NCBI GenBank assembly: GCA_016787135.1
Contig: JAEUVK010000015.1
Coordinates: 1-43,056, forward strand
Reading direction: 5' to 3'
DNA from: Chitinophagaceae bacterium
Lineage (GTDB): Bacteria; Bacteroidota; Bacteroidia; Chitinophagales; Chitinophagaceae
DNA length: 43,056 nt
How positions within the stretch are numbered: the first letter of the stretch is position 1; every line of letters begins with the position of its first letter. The notes under the pieces are model-generated. The model was not told the DNA's origin. It saw nothing but the letters and a program-made list of their open reading frames with translations, and searched no databases. Both the position numbers and the translations under genes were made by a program. Shown one piece after another: positions 32,359-40,425 of this stretch.

Positions 32359-32385
32359 AAAACACCGGTTTTTTTAATGCCGGAA
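32359..32385 (-). terminator. Weak terminator-like element in the wza leader
   Basis: On the minus strand CCGG (32383-32380), an A-rich loop and CCGG (32368-32365) precede GTGTTTTTTT. The stem is only 4 bp, so termination on its own would be weak. It lies in the leader of an operon that encodes its own NusG-type antiterminator, which makes an attenuation site worth noting. Confidence 0.25.
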
Positions 32386-32493
32386 TTTCTTTGCACCAAT
32401 CAGATGTAAAACGAATCTTAGATTGTTCAGAAGAATTGGAACCAGAGGTTAGGGCGGACTTCAATAGGAAGGAGGACTGAATTGAGGCTCTAA

Positions 32494-32515
32494 AGTATAT
32501 TTAAATTAAAATACT
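32494..32515. promoter_or_regulatory. AT-rich imperfect palindrome upstream of the EPS operon
   Basis: AGTAT and ATACT bracket a 22-bp AT-only stretch (32494-32515) between the regulator-like gene and wza. It may be part of the EPS promoter region. I found no clean TTG/TAnnTTTG pair here, so the promoter itself is not assigned. Confidence 0.3.
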
Positions 32516-32569
32516 ATTCTGTTCTTTTTTGTTCAGAGTTTGTGGGGGCTAAACTGTTGGCCTTACAGG

Positions 32570-33733
32570 CTATACAAGCAGGGAGAGCAGTTTTTTGTAA
32601 CCTGTTTCTTGTATCAATTCGATTAGCCGCTGGTTGGGGGCAGATGGTTTACTTTTTGATACTTCTCCTGACAACAAAGCAATGATCATATTATATTTTT
32701 TTGAGAATGTGAACTGCAATATCTCATTATCAACATTTCTTTCTTTACCCTTGCTTTTACTTCCCCTTTTTACGTTTGCAAAATCTTCCCATAGATTGTA
32801 TAGGGTATTTTTTTCTTGCCCGGATGCAACAAGGTATGTTTTTCCATGCCAGATATATTCAGCTCCTTCGTCATAATGCCCGGTCAGCAGCAGGGCTTCA
32901 CAAATGATCAATTCATAATCGGGAAAAGTAAAAGGTGAATCTTCTCTTCGTGCTATAATACCTGCATGATATCGTTTAGCTTCAGCCAGTATGAAATCTA
33001 TTGGTAATCCCATATTGTATGCATGGTACAGTTTGGCTGCGATAAACCTTCCGAGAATATGATCAGGAAAATCGGATGTTGCAGTGATGGCAGCAATTTC
33101 TGACATATGGGTTTTTAATTGTTCTTTATTTTTGGTGAGCCAAAACCTGAATATCTGCATAGAATGTGCGAATATTCTTCCTTCTTCCGTATCATTGGCC
33201 CGGAGGTAATGGCGTAAACCATCTCCGTAGTAACCATTTAGCCGGTCCATATTCACCAATTTCTCATAATAATAATACTGCCCTGTAACTGTTTTAGCAA
33301 TTTCACGCTGGAATTTGTCAATCAGGGAAGGATTCCTTTCAAGGAAAATTATTGTTTGCTCGACCAGCGGATAGAATATCCTTTCCTGGTTCGCTACTAC
33401 TTGTGTATGTTTGAATAAAGAGGTCATGTACCTCAGTACTTCTTCCTTATTGACTGCTGTATCAGGATTGTCATTCTTTACAGAAATATGTTCAACTTCT
33501 TCGATTGAATTGAAACCACAGTATTTAGAAAGAATGGTAAGAGTAGAGGAAGAGGGGGGGTAGTCTGCTTTTACAAGTCCGAAAAAACGGCGAAGTGTAT
33601 TAGCGTTTACAGTTTCGCCCGTTTTTTTATATATGTCTTCTACCATCTGGTTGCAATCTCTCGACGAGATCACTTTTCGACCAAAGCTATTCTCCAGTTC
33701 TTTTTTTAAGGATGATAGTAAATTTTGCCTCAT
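32570..33733 (-). CDS. Regulator-like protein with N-terminal HTH-type domain
   Basis: The protein has 387 residues. The N-terminal 80 residues have a pattern seen at the start of many Bacteroidota proteins of unknown function: DIYKKTGETVNANTLRRFFG followed by SSTLTILSKYCGFNSIEEVE. NTLRRFFG and LSKYCGF are its most constant words, and it resembles a helix-turn-helix. The remainder is all-helical and looks like TPR-type repeats (ILGRFIAAKLYHAYNMGLP and so on), with no enzymatic motif. It lies between plsX and the EPS operon, in the same direction, so local control of EPS genes is possible. That link rests on position only. Confidence 0.6.
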   Translation of the reverse strand: MRQNLLSSLKKELENSFGRKVISSRDCNQMVEDIYKKTGETVNANTLRRFFGLVKADYPPSSSTLTILSKYCGFNSIEEVEHISVKNDNPDTAVNKEEVLRYMTSLFKHTQVVANQERIFYPLVEQTIIFLERNPSLIDKFQREIAKTVTGQYYYYEKLVNMDRLNGYYGDGLRHYLRANDTEEGRIFAHSMQIFRFWLTKNKEQLKTHMSEIAAITATSDFPDHILGRFIAAKLYHAYNMGLPIDFILAEAKRYHAGIIARREDSPFTFPDYELIICEALLLTGHYDEGAEYIWHGKTYLVASGQEKNTLYNLWEDFANVKRGSKSKGKERNVDNEILQFTFSKKYNMIIALLSGEVSKSKPSAPNQRLIELIQETGYKKLLSLLV

Positions 33734-33767
33734 ATATTAACGCCGGGTGCACTAGTAATGGGGCCGG

Positions 33768-34706
33768 CTATTGCAACTCTTCTTTCATTTTGCCCAGCAC
33801 ATCTTTCTCCAGCATCTTTTGTGCAACGAGGATCATGTTTTTAAAAGCTTTACTTTTTGAAATGCCATGACCTATTACAACAGGCTTTGCTACTCCAAGT
33901 ATTGGAGTGCCTCCATAGTTTTCAAAATTGAAACGTTCAAAGTACCCGTCTTTGATTTGCTTCCGATGGCTGACCTCGTATAACGACTCTGCAAATTTCA
34001 GCAGTATATTACCGGTAAAACCTTCACAGACCATTACATCTGCCTTGTCTATTAATATATCACGGCCTTCTATGTTGCCGATGAAGCGGATATGTGTGTT
34101 TTCCTTTAGCAAAGAATAAGTTGCCTGTGCCAGAATATTTCCTTTTCCCTCTTCTTCCCCGACATTGATCAAACCTACTTTCGGGTTATCAATACCCAGG
34201 ATTAATTGCGCATAGACTGAGCCCATTACTGCAAACTGGTTCAGTTGTTCAGGTTTGCAATCTGCATTCAGGCCAACATCTAATAATAAACCTGTACATC
34301 CGTTTTCTTTCGGTATAATTGTGGAAATAGTAGGACGAATCACTCCTTCCAGAGCTTTTATGCTGAACAATGTGCCAACCAGCATCGCTCCTGTATTACC
34401 TGCACTGATAAAAGCATCGGCTTTTCCAGAGGCAAGCAAGTGAAACCCTATTGCTATGGAAGACTGCTGTTTCTCTTTCAGCGCTTTAGTGGGATGCTCA
34501 TGCATGCCAATTACCTGCTCCGCATGAATGATTCTAAACAGATCCTGGGGAACTTTATGCCCGGTCAGCAATTCATGAATTGCCGGCTGGTGACCGATCA
34601 GCAGGAGCTCCGCGGGTGATTTTTCTTCCTGGTGGTATTGGAGTACCCCTTTTACCGCTTCTAAAGGGGCGAAGTCTCCGCCCATCATATCAATGGCAAT
34701 GACCAT
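33768..34706 (-). CDS. plsX: Phosphate acyltransferase PlsX
   Basis: The protein has 312 residues. It begins VIAIDMMGGDFAPLEAVKGV, the standard PlsX start, and has AFISAGNTGAMLVG, LLDVGLNADCKPEQLNQFAV, KVGLINVGEEEGKGN, ADVMVCEGFTGNILLKFAES and YGGTPILGVAKPVVIGHG. It converts acyl-ACP to acyl-phosphate for phospholipid synthesis and is a peripheral membrane protein. It follows rpmF, as in most bacteria, but a strong terminator-like hairpin lies between the two genes. Confidence 0.96.
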   Translation of the reverse strand: MVIAIDMMGGDFAPLEAVKGVLQYHQEEKSPAELLLIGHQPAIHELLTGHKVPQDLFRIIHAEQVIGMHEHPTKALKEKQQSSIAIGFHLLASGKADAFISAGNTGAMLVGTLFSIKALEGVIRPTISTIIPKENGCTGLLLDVGLNADCKPEQLNQFAVMGSVYAQLILGIDNPKVGLINVGEEEGKGNILAQATYSLLKENTHIRFIGNIEGRDILIDKADVMVCEGFTGNILLKFAESLYEVSHRKQIKDGYFERFNFENYGGTPILGVAKPVVIGHGISKSKAFKNMILVAQKMLEKDVLGKMKEELQ

Positions 34707-34726
34707 AAGCTATATTAAAATAAAAA

Positions 34727-34768
34727 TTCTAAATCCTGAAATTACTTTTTGAATCCCAGGATTTAGAA
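34727..34768 (-). terminator. Terminator-like hairpin between rpmF and plsX
   Basis: TTCTAAATCCTG (34727-34738) and CAGGATTTAGAA (34757-34768) form a perfect 12-bp stem with an 18-base loop. On the minus strand the stem is followed by TTTTTATTTTAATA. It sits 19 bp after the rpmF stop and would reduce read-through into plsX. Confidence 0.65.
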
Positions 34769-34787
34769 CCTAATATTCTATGCTTAA

Positions 34788-34982
34788 TTACTTCTTAACA
34801 GGAGCCTTTTCAGCTACTACTTTGCCCTTGTAATAAAGCTTCCCTTCACTGACATGGGCACGATGACGAACATGTGTTTCGCCGGTAGCGCTGTCTGTAG
34901 TCAGTGTAGCGCCAGTGGCTTTATAATGCGTCCTGCGCTTTGCACTTCTTTGCTGGCTATGTCTGCGTTTTGGATTTGGCAT
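34788..34982 (-). CDS. rpmF: 50S ribosomal protein L32
   Basis: The protein has 64 residues. It starts with the typical PNPKRRHSQQRSAKRRTHYK and ends in a basic tail with HVSEGKLYYKGKVV. The cysteine pair found in many L32 proteins is absent, replaced in this zinc-free type by SATGETHVRHRAH. It is a structural protein of the large ribosomal subunit. It lies between the DUF177 gene and plsX in the conserved DUF177-rpmF-plsX order. Confidence 0.96.
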   Translation of the reverse strand: MPNPKRRHSQQRSAKRRTHYKATGATLTTDSATGETHVRHRAHVSEGKLYYKGKVVAEKAPVKK

Positions 34983-35012
34983 AACTCAAGTATTAATCAG
35001 GTCAAAAATATT

Positions 35013-35561
35013 TTAGTTGTCAAAATCTTTAAATTTCTTCAATCCTTTCCAGATCGGGTTCTCTTTCTTTTCTTCTTTTGGTGTACTCATCTTTTTCAGC
35101 ACATCCATGGCTGATTTGTTGCAATAAGGCCCATCCATTTTTTCATAGCTGCAGGAACGCTGCATGGGTATGCTTAGGTTAATGAATTCGTAGATCCAGT
35201 TGGCTACATCAATATGGCTCTCGCCATTGCTGATGTAATAGACATCAGGGTCTTCTTCCCGGCTGTTCATTAATTCTGGCTCTTCTACCATTTTGACCGT
35301 AATATTGAACTCATCCCACAACTCAAGCGGGAGGTTATTATTACAACGATCGCAGGTAACATCAAGACTGCCCCCGATCTCAAATTTTAGTAGCATAAAG
35401 CTGCTTTTTTTATCCAAAGCCAGCTTTACATGAGCCTTGCAGTGAAAAAAATCCTGCTGCTGGAAGGCCTCAAAGAACTTATCACCTATCTCATATTCGT
35501 AATTATGAATTCCGGGCTTTAAACCAACAAAAGCTATTTCAAATTCCCGGCGGTGACCCAT
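35013..35561 (-). CDS. DUF177 (YceD-like) protein
   Basis: The protein has 182 residues. The family core is LDVTCDRCNNNLPLELWDEF, then the acidic EPELMNSREEDPDVYYI, and VANWIYEFINLSIPMQRSC. The C-terminus has PYCNKSAMDVLKKM. Two cysteine pairs suggest metal binding. DUF177/YceD proteins are nearly always encoded directly upstream of rpmF and are linked to 23S rRNA or ribosome biogenesis in plants and bacteria, but the molecular role is uncertain. It is the first gene of the operon; a TACCTTTG -7 box lies 44 bp upstream of the start. Confidence 0.9.
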   Translation of the reverse strand: MGHRREFEIAFVGLKPGIHNYEYEIGDKFFEAFQQQDFFHCKAHVKLALDKKSSFMLLKFEIGGSLDVTCDRCNNNLPLELWDEFNITVKMVEEPELMNSREEDPDVYYISNGESHIDVANWIYEFINLSIPMQRSCSYEKMDGPYCNKSAMDVLKKMSTPKEEKKENPIWKGLKKFKDFDN

Positions 35562-35604
35562 AGCGCTACTTTTAATGCTTATCCCGATAATTCGGGACGG
35601 GGCG

Positions 35605-35612
35605 CAAAGGTA
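35605..35612 (-). promoter_or_regulatory. Promoter -7 box for DUF177-rpmF-plsX
   Basis: The minus strand reads TACCTTTG, an exact TAnnTTTG Bacteroidota -7 box, 44 bp upstream of the DUF177 start codon. No clear TTG -33 element is at the expected distance, so the core promoter call rests on the -7 box and its position. Confidence 0.5.
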
Positions 35613-35746
35613 AGGGAATTCGAGGAAAATTTTTGCCTGTTTTTAGATTATTTTCGGTCTTTGTGGTTACTTTAAGGCTTTGATTATTAGTATTATTAAA
35701 TTCAGGCCGATTGCAGAAGTTTTTATCCTGTTTATTTGACCAGCTA

Positions 35747-36823
35747 ATGAAAAGCTGGAGCTGGATGCTGCTGATAGTTACAGCTATTCTTATCAAATGG
35801 GTCTCCCTTTATCCTGATTGGGTTGAAAGAAATTATACTTATGGCATTTACCCGTTCATTTCCAGAATACAGCGCATCATTTTTGGCTGGCTTCCGTTCA
35901 GTATCGGCGACCTGTTCTATGCGTTTCTTGTACTGGTGGTAGTATTCAGGACATCCAGATTCCTCAAACTACTTTTTCAAAGAAAACTAACCCGGCGATA
36001 TTTTGCGTCCGGACTTCAGCAGGCTATCTTTTTCTTTCTTTTTGTCTATGTTTTTTTCAATCTTCTATGGGGGCTCAATTATAACCGTCTTGGAATAGCC
36101 GCACAACTTAATCTACAGGTAAAAAAATATACGTTGGCAGACCTGGATACACTGACAACCGCCATACAGGTAAAGCTGAACCATTATGCTGACGCAGCCA
36201 ATGAAGAACAAAGAGACTCCCTTAATCGAAAAAAAAGATTATTTAAAGAAAGCGACAGAGCGTATGCTTATGCCGTGAATGAATTCTCATTTCTCCGTTA
36301 TGAAACCAAATCCATAAAGCCTTCATTATTCAGCTATCTTGGTAACTATCTGGGCTTTCAGGGGTACTATAATCCCTTTTCCGGCGAATCGCAGGTGAAT
36401 ACTACTATACCCCGGTTTCTCGAACCTTTTGTGACTACCCACGAAATCGCTCATCAACTGGGGTACGCCAAAGAGAACGAAGCCAACTTTGTAGCCTTTC
36501 TTGCCTGCCGCTCGTTTCCTTCCAATGGCTTCAAGTATTCGATGTATTTTGACATGTATAACTATGCCATCGGGGAAGTAAGACGCAGGGATACTGCGTT
36601 AGCCAAGAATTTTCATCAAAAGCTTCATTTACAGGTAGCGAATGATATCAATGAATACCGTGATTTCTACCGCCGGTACAGAAACCCGATAGAACCGATC
36701 ATAACATGGGGGTACAGCCATTACCTGAAAGCGAATAACCAACCGGCCGGAAAAGAAACATATAATGAAGTAGTGGCCTGGCTGATCGCCTACTATAAAA
36801 AATTCGGGATCGCAGCTTTATAA
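35747..36823 (+). CDS. DUF3810 membrane metalloprotease-like protein
   Basis: The protein has 358 residues from the ATG at 35747, which was preferred over an in-frame TTG at 35711. There are three N-terminal membrane helices (about residues 7-22, 48-66 and 90-110). The soluble part holds a zincin-type H-E-x-x-H in VTTHEIAHQLGYAKENEANF, where the downstream E-N-E-A-N-F supplies a likely third ligand Glu, then FLACRSFPSNGFKYSMYFDM. Such DUF3810 proteins are common in Bacteroidota. Membrane-bound protease activity is inferred from the motif only. An inverted repeat CCAGCT-AATGAAA-AGCTGG (35740-35758) overlaps the start codon and could hide it in the mRNA. Confidence 0.85.
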   Translation: MKSWSWMLLIVTAILIKWVSLYPDWVERNYTYGIYPFISRIQRIIFGWLPFSIGDLFYAFLVLVVVFRTSRFLKLLFQRKLTRRYFASGLQQAIFFFLFVYVFFNLLWGLNYNRLGIAAQLNLQVKKYTLADLDTLTTAIQVKLNHYADAANEEQRDSLNRKKRLFKESDRAYAYAVNEFSFLRYETKSIKPSLFSYLGNYLGFQGYYNPFSGESQVNTTIPRFLEPFVTTHEIAHQLGYAKENEANFVAFLACRSFPSNGFKYSMYFDMYNYAIGEVRRRDTALAKNFHQKLHLQVANDINEYRDFYRRYRNPIEPIITWGYSHYLKANNQPAGKETYNEVVAWLIAYYKKFGIAAL

Positions 36824-36853
36824 AATAAAAATAAAAGAACAGAAAATCAGCAC

Positions 36854-37390
36854 TTAAAATTTATTCTTCCACATCATGCTCTCTATCGGTTTATCGGGCT
36901 GACCGCTGTATTTCGCATTCCTCTTCTGGTTGTACTTTACTTCTATTTCGCCGTCAACGGGGAAGTAAATAAGCTGACCGACAGGCATTCCTTTGTACAC
37001 TTTTACTGGCTGCTTGACTGATATTTCCAGTGTCCAGTGACCACAAAAACCTACATCGCCTTTACCTGCCGTAGCATGGATATCTATGCCCAGACGCCCG
37101 GTTGATGATTTACCTTCCAGAAAAGGAACATGGGCATGTGTTTCTGTATATTCCAGTGTAACCCCCAGATAGAAGATATGCGGATACAGAACAAAACCTT
37201 CATCCGGTATTTCGAAGTATTCGATCTCGTTATGTTTTTTTGCATCCAGTATGTGTTCCCGGTAAGTGGCCAGCCATTTACCAAGGTGTACATCATACGA
37301 ATTGCTGCCAAGGCATTCACGGTCATACGGGACAAGTTTTATCGTGCCTTTTTCTATCTCTTCAAGAATCCTTTTATCAGATAAGATCAT
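36854..37390 (-). CDS. dcd: dCTP deaminase
   Basis: The protein has 178 residues. The trimeric dUTPase-like fold is marked by LGSNSYDVHLGKWLATY, PFLEGKSSTGRLGIDIHATA and GKGDVGFCGHWTLEISVKQP, where the Glu of TLEI is the catalytic residue. The C-terminal GMPVGQLIYFPVDG and the KYSGQ tail complete the active site. It deaminates dCTP to dUTP in thymidylate supply. Whether it is the bifunctional form that also releases pyrophosphate cannot be told. It is divergent from the phosphopantetheinyl transferase gene, with a 68-bp shared upstream region. Confidence 0.93.
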   Translation of the reverse strand: MILSDKRILEEIEKGTIKLVPYDRECLGSNSYDVHLGKWLATYREHILDAKKHNEIEYFEIPDEGFVLYPHIFYLGVTLEYTETHAHVPFLEGKSSTGRLGIDIHATAGKGDVGFCGHWTLEISVKQPVKVYKGMPVGQLIYFPVDGEIEVKYNQKRNAKYSGQPDKPIESMMWKNKF

Positions 37391-37458
37391 GTGGTTTGTA
37401 TATGAAAAGTTTCAGGGTTAGCTATTAAATCTGCAATTTTAAATCTTAAATTGGTTTC

Positions 37459-38079
37459 ATGCCGGTTTTTTTTCAACATCAAATCAACGAAAACACCCGG
37501 TTGGGTATCTGGAAGATCGAAGAGACTGAAGATTTTTTTAAAGGCAATGTGCCGCAACACCGCGACGTGACCCACCCTCATAAGCGCCTGCAGCATCTGG
37601 CAGGCCGTTTTTTATTGCAATTTCTTTTTCCGGATTTTCCTTATGAATTGGTTCAGATCGCTGAAACCCGAAAACCTTTTCTGTCCGGCGAGCAGTACCA
37701 TTTTTCTATTTCTCATTGTGGAGATTTTGCGGCAGCAATCGTGAGCAGGAACAGCCGCGTAGGAATAGATATAGAGATACCGGTTGAGAAAATTGATAAG
37801 ATAAAGAACAAGTTTCTAAGTGAAATAGAACTTGCTGAATTCAAAATTGGCCCACACTTTACCAGCGACCTGCCATTCATCACCCTTCTCTGGAGTGCAA
37901 AGGAATCAGTTTTTAAATGGTATGGCGAAGGGGGAGTGGATTTCAGGACGCAAATCCGGTTACTTTCCATCGACCCGGGTACGGAGAACATCGAAGCGTA
38001 TTTTGCTAAAACAAATACGCAATTCATTATTCATTACCGTCAATTCGAACACCTGAACCTTGCCTGGATCATTAACTGA
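37459..38079 (+). CDS. 4'-phosphopantetheinyl transferase superfamily protein
   Basis: The protein has 206 residues. The core motifs are PFLSGEQYHFSISHCGDFAA, VGIDIEIPVEKI (Mg-binding Asp and Glu) and LLWSAKESVFKWYGEGGVDF (Glu and Lys of W-x-x-K-E-S). These place it in the Sfp/AcpT-like group. It transfers phosphopantetheine from CoA to a serine of a carrier protein, most likely the fatty-acid ACP, since no NRPS/PKS gene is in view. It starts with the ATG at 37459. Confidence 0.9.
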   Translation: MPVFFQHQINENTRLGIWKIEETEDFFKGNVPQHRDVTHPHKRLQHLAGRFLLQFLFPDFPYELVQIAETRKPFLSGEQYHFSISHCGDFAAAIVSRNSRVGIDIEIPVEKIDKIKNKFLSEIELAEFKIGPHFTSDLPFITLLWSAKESVFKWYGEGGVDFRTQIRLLSIDPGTENIEAYFAKTNTQFIIHYRQFEHLNLAWIIN

Positions 38080-38127
38080 TCATTTTTTTGCTTTTTTCTG
38101 AAAATCATCATTAAACTTTTAACCAAC

Positions 38128-38775
38128 ATGAAAAAAGTAAAAATCTTATTGCCCTTTCTCTCGTTGACATTATTTGTTCTGTCGTGCGGCCCGAAGATCT
38201 ATAAGTCGTCTGAATTTGACGGAGCTCTTGCCCGTCATAAAACAGTCGCTATTCTGCCGGCAGATGTCACTATGCAGTTACGGCCAAATGAAGCCAAAAA
38301 ACTTTCTTCTGAACAGATCGCTGACCTGACCCAAAAGACAGGTTTTGATATCCAGGATAAAATGTATAGCTGGTTCCTGAGAAGATCCGGAAAATTTGAA
38401 TACACCGTCAATTTCCAGGATGTGAACAGGACAAATGCGTTGCTTAAGAATGCCGGCATAAGCTACCAGGACCTTGCCTCCAAAGACAGGGCAGAAATCG
38501 CAAAGATACTTGGCGTGGATGCCGTATTGCAGAACCGTTCAAGGATGGAAAAACCTATGTCAGAAGGTGCTGCAGTAGCAGTAGGCGTAATATTTGGTGC
38601 ATGGGGCAATACCAATAAAGTGGAGACGACCATCAATATTCATGACGGCAAGTCTGCTGGCCTTTTGTGGAAGTATGATTACGAGGCTTCAGGCTCGGTG
38701 GGTTCTTCTACTACCAAGCTCGTAGATGCTTTGATGAGAAATGCCTCAAAGAAATTTCCTTACAGCGCCAAATAA
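38128..38775 (+). CDS. Putative lipoprotein, CsgG/GNA1162-like fold
   Basis: The protein has 215 residues. A lipoprotein signal ends at Cys20 (FVLSCGPKIY). The mature part has HKTVAILPADVTMQLRP, a helix with KTGFDIQDKMYSWFLRRSGK, KILGVDAVLQNRSRM, a glycine-rich GAAVAVGVIFGAWGNT and a beta strand TTINIHDGKSAGLLWKYDYE. This order (P-loop-like first strand, GVDAVL, then a strand about sharing a load) recalls periplasmic lipoproteins of the GNA1162/CsgG type. No function can be given. It follows the phosphopantetheinyl transferase by 48 bp and ends at a strong terminator. Confidence 0.75.
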   Translation: MKKVKILLPFLSLTLFVLSCGPKIYKSSEFDGALARHKTVAILPADVTMQLRPNEAKKLSSEQIADLTQKTGFDIQDKMYSWFLRRSGKFEYTVNFQDVNRTNALLKNAGISYQDLASKDRAEIAKILGVDAVLQNRSRMEKPMSEGAAVAVGVIFGAWGNTNKVETTINIHDGKSAGLLWKYDYEASGSVGSSTTKLVDALMRNASKKFPYSAK

Positions 38776-38800
38776 GTAGTCATAAATGAAATAACTTGTG

Positions 38801-38830
38801 AATGCCGCCATTTAAAAGGCGGCATTTTTA
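38801..38830 (+). terminator. Intrinsic terminator after the lipoprotein gene
   Basis: AATGCCGCC (38801-38809) and GGCGGCATT (38818-38826) form a perfect 9-bp stem with an eight-base loop, followed by a T run (TTTT). The DUF2130 gene converges from the right and ends inside this element at 38828. Confidence 0.85.
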
Positions 38831-40072
38831 ATGCGCTATATCATCTTCATTTTCTCCGGGCTCCAATAAGTGCAGATCAACAGCTTCCATTCCCGATATT
38901 CCATCTATGGAACCACGGATATGCGCTGCATTCAGCAAAACTTTCTCCAGTTGTTTTTCCCTGGCCTTCCATAATTTTTCCATGGCATCTCTTTCTTTTT
39001 GAATGGAAAGTTTCATGCTCATGAACCCTTCCCGGATAGCTTTCCACTGTTCGGCGAATTCGGAACTGGTCAGATAACCATAAAGCATGTGCATCTTATC
39101 GCCTTTATTGTCTTGGCTTTTCAGCGCGGTTGAAACTTTAATGATACCATCCCTGAGCATATATACAACTGCTTTTACTTCATTGAAGGAACATATCCAC
39201 ACTCCGTCTTTTTCACCAAACCTGTCCATGTCCTTTGGTAGCGCCTGGGTAACGATCACAGCTACGTCAGCGCCCTGGCTGCGCATATCTGCTTTTAATT
39301 TTTCGATCCAGTCATTGGCAAAATCCCGGGTCCGTTTACTTTCAAAGATGATCTTACCGCATTCCTGCCCGAATTTATTCCGTACAGTCTGTATGCAATC
39401 GGCACCACGAACTCCTTTGCCTACTTCATTGACCTCATCAAAGGGAAAAGCTGTTCTCAGCATTTCTTCCAGTGCCAGTTCCTGAACTTCGCCCTGCAAT
39501 TGCATGGAGCCCTGTTCGGCTTTGCGTTTCATTTCTTCCGCTAGTTTTCGCTGCACTTCTAATTTCTCTTCCATTTCTTTCAGGCGCAACTGGAACTCTG
39601 TTTCTTTGGCTGCAATACGCTGTTCTTCGAGTTTTCTTATTTCTTCGGACAGTTTTTCTCTTTCCTGCTGCAGTTTTTTCTGAACAGATAATTCCAGTTC
39701 CGCTTCTTTATTCTTCAGTTCCTGTTCTTTTTTTAAGAAATCCAGTTGTTGCTGGCGGGCTTGTTTCAGTTTTTCTTCGTTGTCTTTGTTGTTTTGTTCC
39801 AGCATCTTTAGCTGGTTTTCAAAGTCAGCAGCTATGTCCTTGCGTAGTGATGCTGTAATTTGCTCTTGTATCTCTTTTTCCCTTTTTTGTAGCAGTTCTT
39901 TCCAGTCAGCTTCTTTACGGCTCATCTCTTCCTCCTTTTTTTTCAGATGATCATTCATTTTTTGCCGCAGTTCCTGTTTTTCTTTTTCAATAGCATCTTT
40001 TAGCTCATCATTTAATGCTGCTTCCAGTGGAAACTCATGCTGACAATTAGGGCATTTAATATTTGTGGGCAT
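38828..40072 (-). CDS. DUF2130 coiled-coil protein
   Basis: The protein has 414 residues. The N-terminus has a zinc-binding-like pair, IKCPNCQHEFPLEAAL. Residues 20-200 are a long Glu/Lys/Gln-rich coiled coil (KEKQELRQKMNDHLKKKEEE and similar). The C-terminal domain is the conserved DUF2130 part: FPFDEVNEVGKGVRGADC, KIIFESKRTRDFANDWIEKL, DVAVIVTQALPKDMDRFGEK and GVWICSFNEVKAVVYMLRDG. The FESKRT...W and VIVT signatures resemble restriction-endonuclease-fold proteins, so DNA-related activity has been suggested for the family. No function is proven. Confidence 0.88.
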   Translation of the reverse strand: MPTNIKCPNCQHEFPLEAALNDELKDAIEKEKQELRQKMNDHLKKKEEEMSRKEADWKELLQKREKEIQEQITASLRKDIAADFENQLKMLEQNNKDNEEKLKQARQQQLDFLKKEQELKNKEAELELSVQKKLQQEREKLSEEIRKLEEQRIAAKETEFQLRLKEMEEKLEVQRKLAEEMKRKAEQGSMQLQGEVQELALEEMLRTAFPFDEVNEVGKGVRGADCIQTVRNKFGQECGKIIFESKRTRDFANDWIEKLKADMRSQGADVAVIVTQALPKDMDRFGEKDGVWICSFNEVKAVVYMLRDGIIKVSTALKSQDNKGDKMHMLYGYLTSSEFAEQWKAIREGFMSMKLSIQKERDAMEKLWKAREKQLEKVLLNAAHIRGSIDGISGMEAVDLHLLEPGENEDDIAH

Positions 40073-40111
40073 CCGTCACAGGTTTATATGGTCAAATCTA
40101 CTGAATAAAAA

Positions 40112-40137
40112 AGGCGTCTGAATTAATTCAGACGCCT
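40112..40137 (-). terminator. Perfect 26-bp palindromic terminator after the tRNA genes
   Basis: AGGCGTCTGAATT and its exact complement form a 26-bp palindrome, followed on the minus strand by TTTTTTATTCAG. It lies 3 bp past the 3' end of tRNA-Leu and ends the tRNA transcript ahead of the DUF2130 gene. Confidence 0.85.
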
Positions 40138-40140
40138 CAG

Positions 40141-40226
40141 TGCCCCGGATCGGAGTTGAACCGATACGGCCATTGCTGGCCACAGGATTTTAAGTCCTGC
40201 GTGTCTACCAATTCCACCACCAGGGC
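40141..40226 (-). tRNA. tRNA-Leu (anticodon TAA)
   Basis: The gene is 86 bases on the minus strand. The acceptor arms GCCCTGG and CCGGGGC pair fully, allowing one G-T. The anticodon loop ACTTAAAAT gives TAA, a long variable arm (TGGCCAGCAATGGCCG) is present as in leucine tRNAs, and the T arm is TCGGTTCAACTCCGA. The discriminator is A. CCA is not encoded. Confidence 0.95.
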
Positions 40227-40241
40227 GGTTATTTCAAAAAA

Positions 40242-40269
40242 AATCCTCCGCCTGTGTGGCAAGAGGATT
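40242..40269 (-). terminator. Terminator between tRNA-Gly and tRNA-Leu
   Basis: On the minus strand AATCCTC (40269-40263) and GAGGATT (40248-40242) form a 7-bp stem around a small inner GCC/GGC pair, followed by a run of T. It begins 4 bp past the 3' end of tRNA-Gly. It would separate the two tRNA genes, although no distinct promoter for tRNA-Leu is seen in the remaining 15 bp. Confidence 0.65.
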
Positions 40270-40272
40270 CAG

Positions 40273-40345
<73 letters not shown>

Positions 40346-40377
40346 ATGATGATCAATACCAAAGAACTAAAGGGCTG

Positions 40378-40398
40378 CAAAAATAAGGCATTAGCCTT
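40378..40398 (-). terminator. Terminator hairpin after the small TM gene, overlapping a possible tRNA promoter
   Basis: On the minus strand AAGGC-TAAT-GCCTT (40398-40385) is followed by ATTTTTG, a compact terminator for the genes to the right. The same bases read TATTTTTG (40385-40378), an exact TAnnTTTG -7 box 33 bp upstream of tRNA-Gly. Both uses are plausible. Confidence 0.5.
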
Positions 40399-40425
40399 TT
40401 TCGAAAAAAATATTTTTACCCTGTT

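Noticed and set aside
32322..32569. RfaH-type ops element for the antiterminator
   Set aside because: No GGCGGTAGCnT-like sequence was found in the leader.
39472..39858. Plus-strand open frame of 128 codons
   Set aside because: It is the antisense of the Glu/Lys-rich coiled coil of the DUF2130 protein, which yields long hydrophobic-looking frames by composition.
40112..40137. 26-bp palindrome as a protein-binding operator
   Set aside because: A run of six T directly follows on the minus strand, and the position just past tRNA-Leu fits a terminator better.
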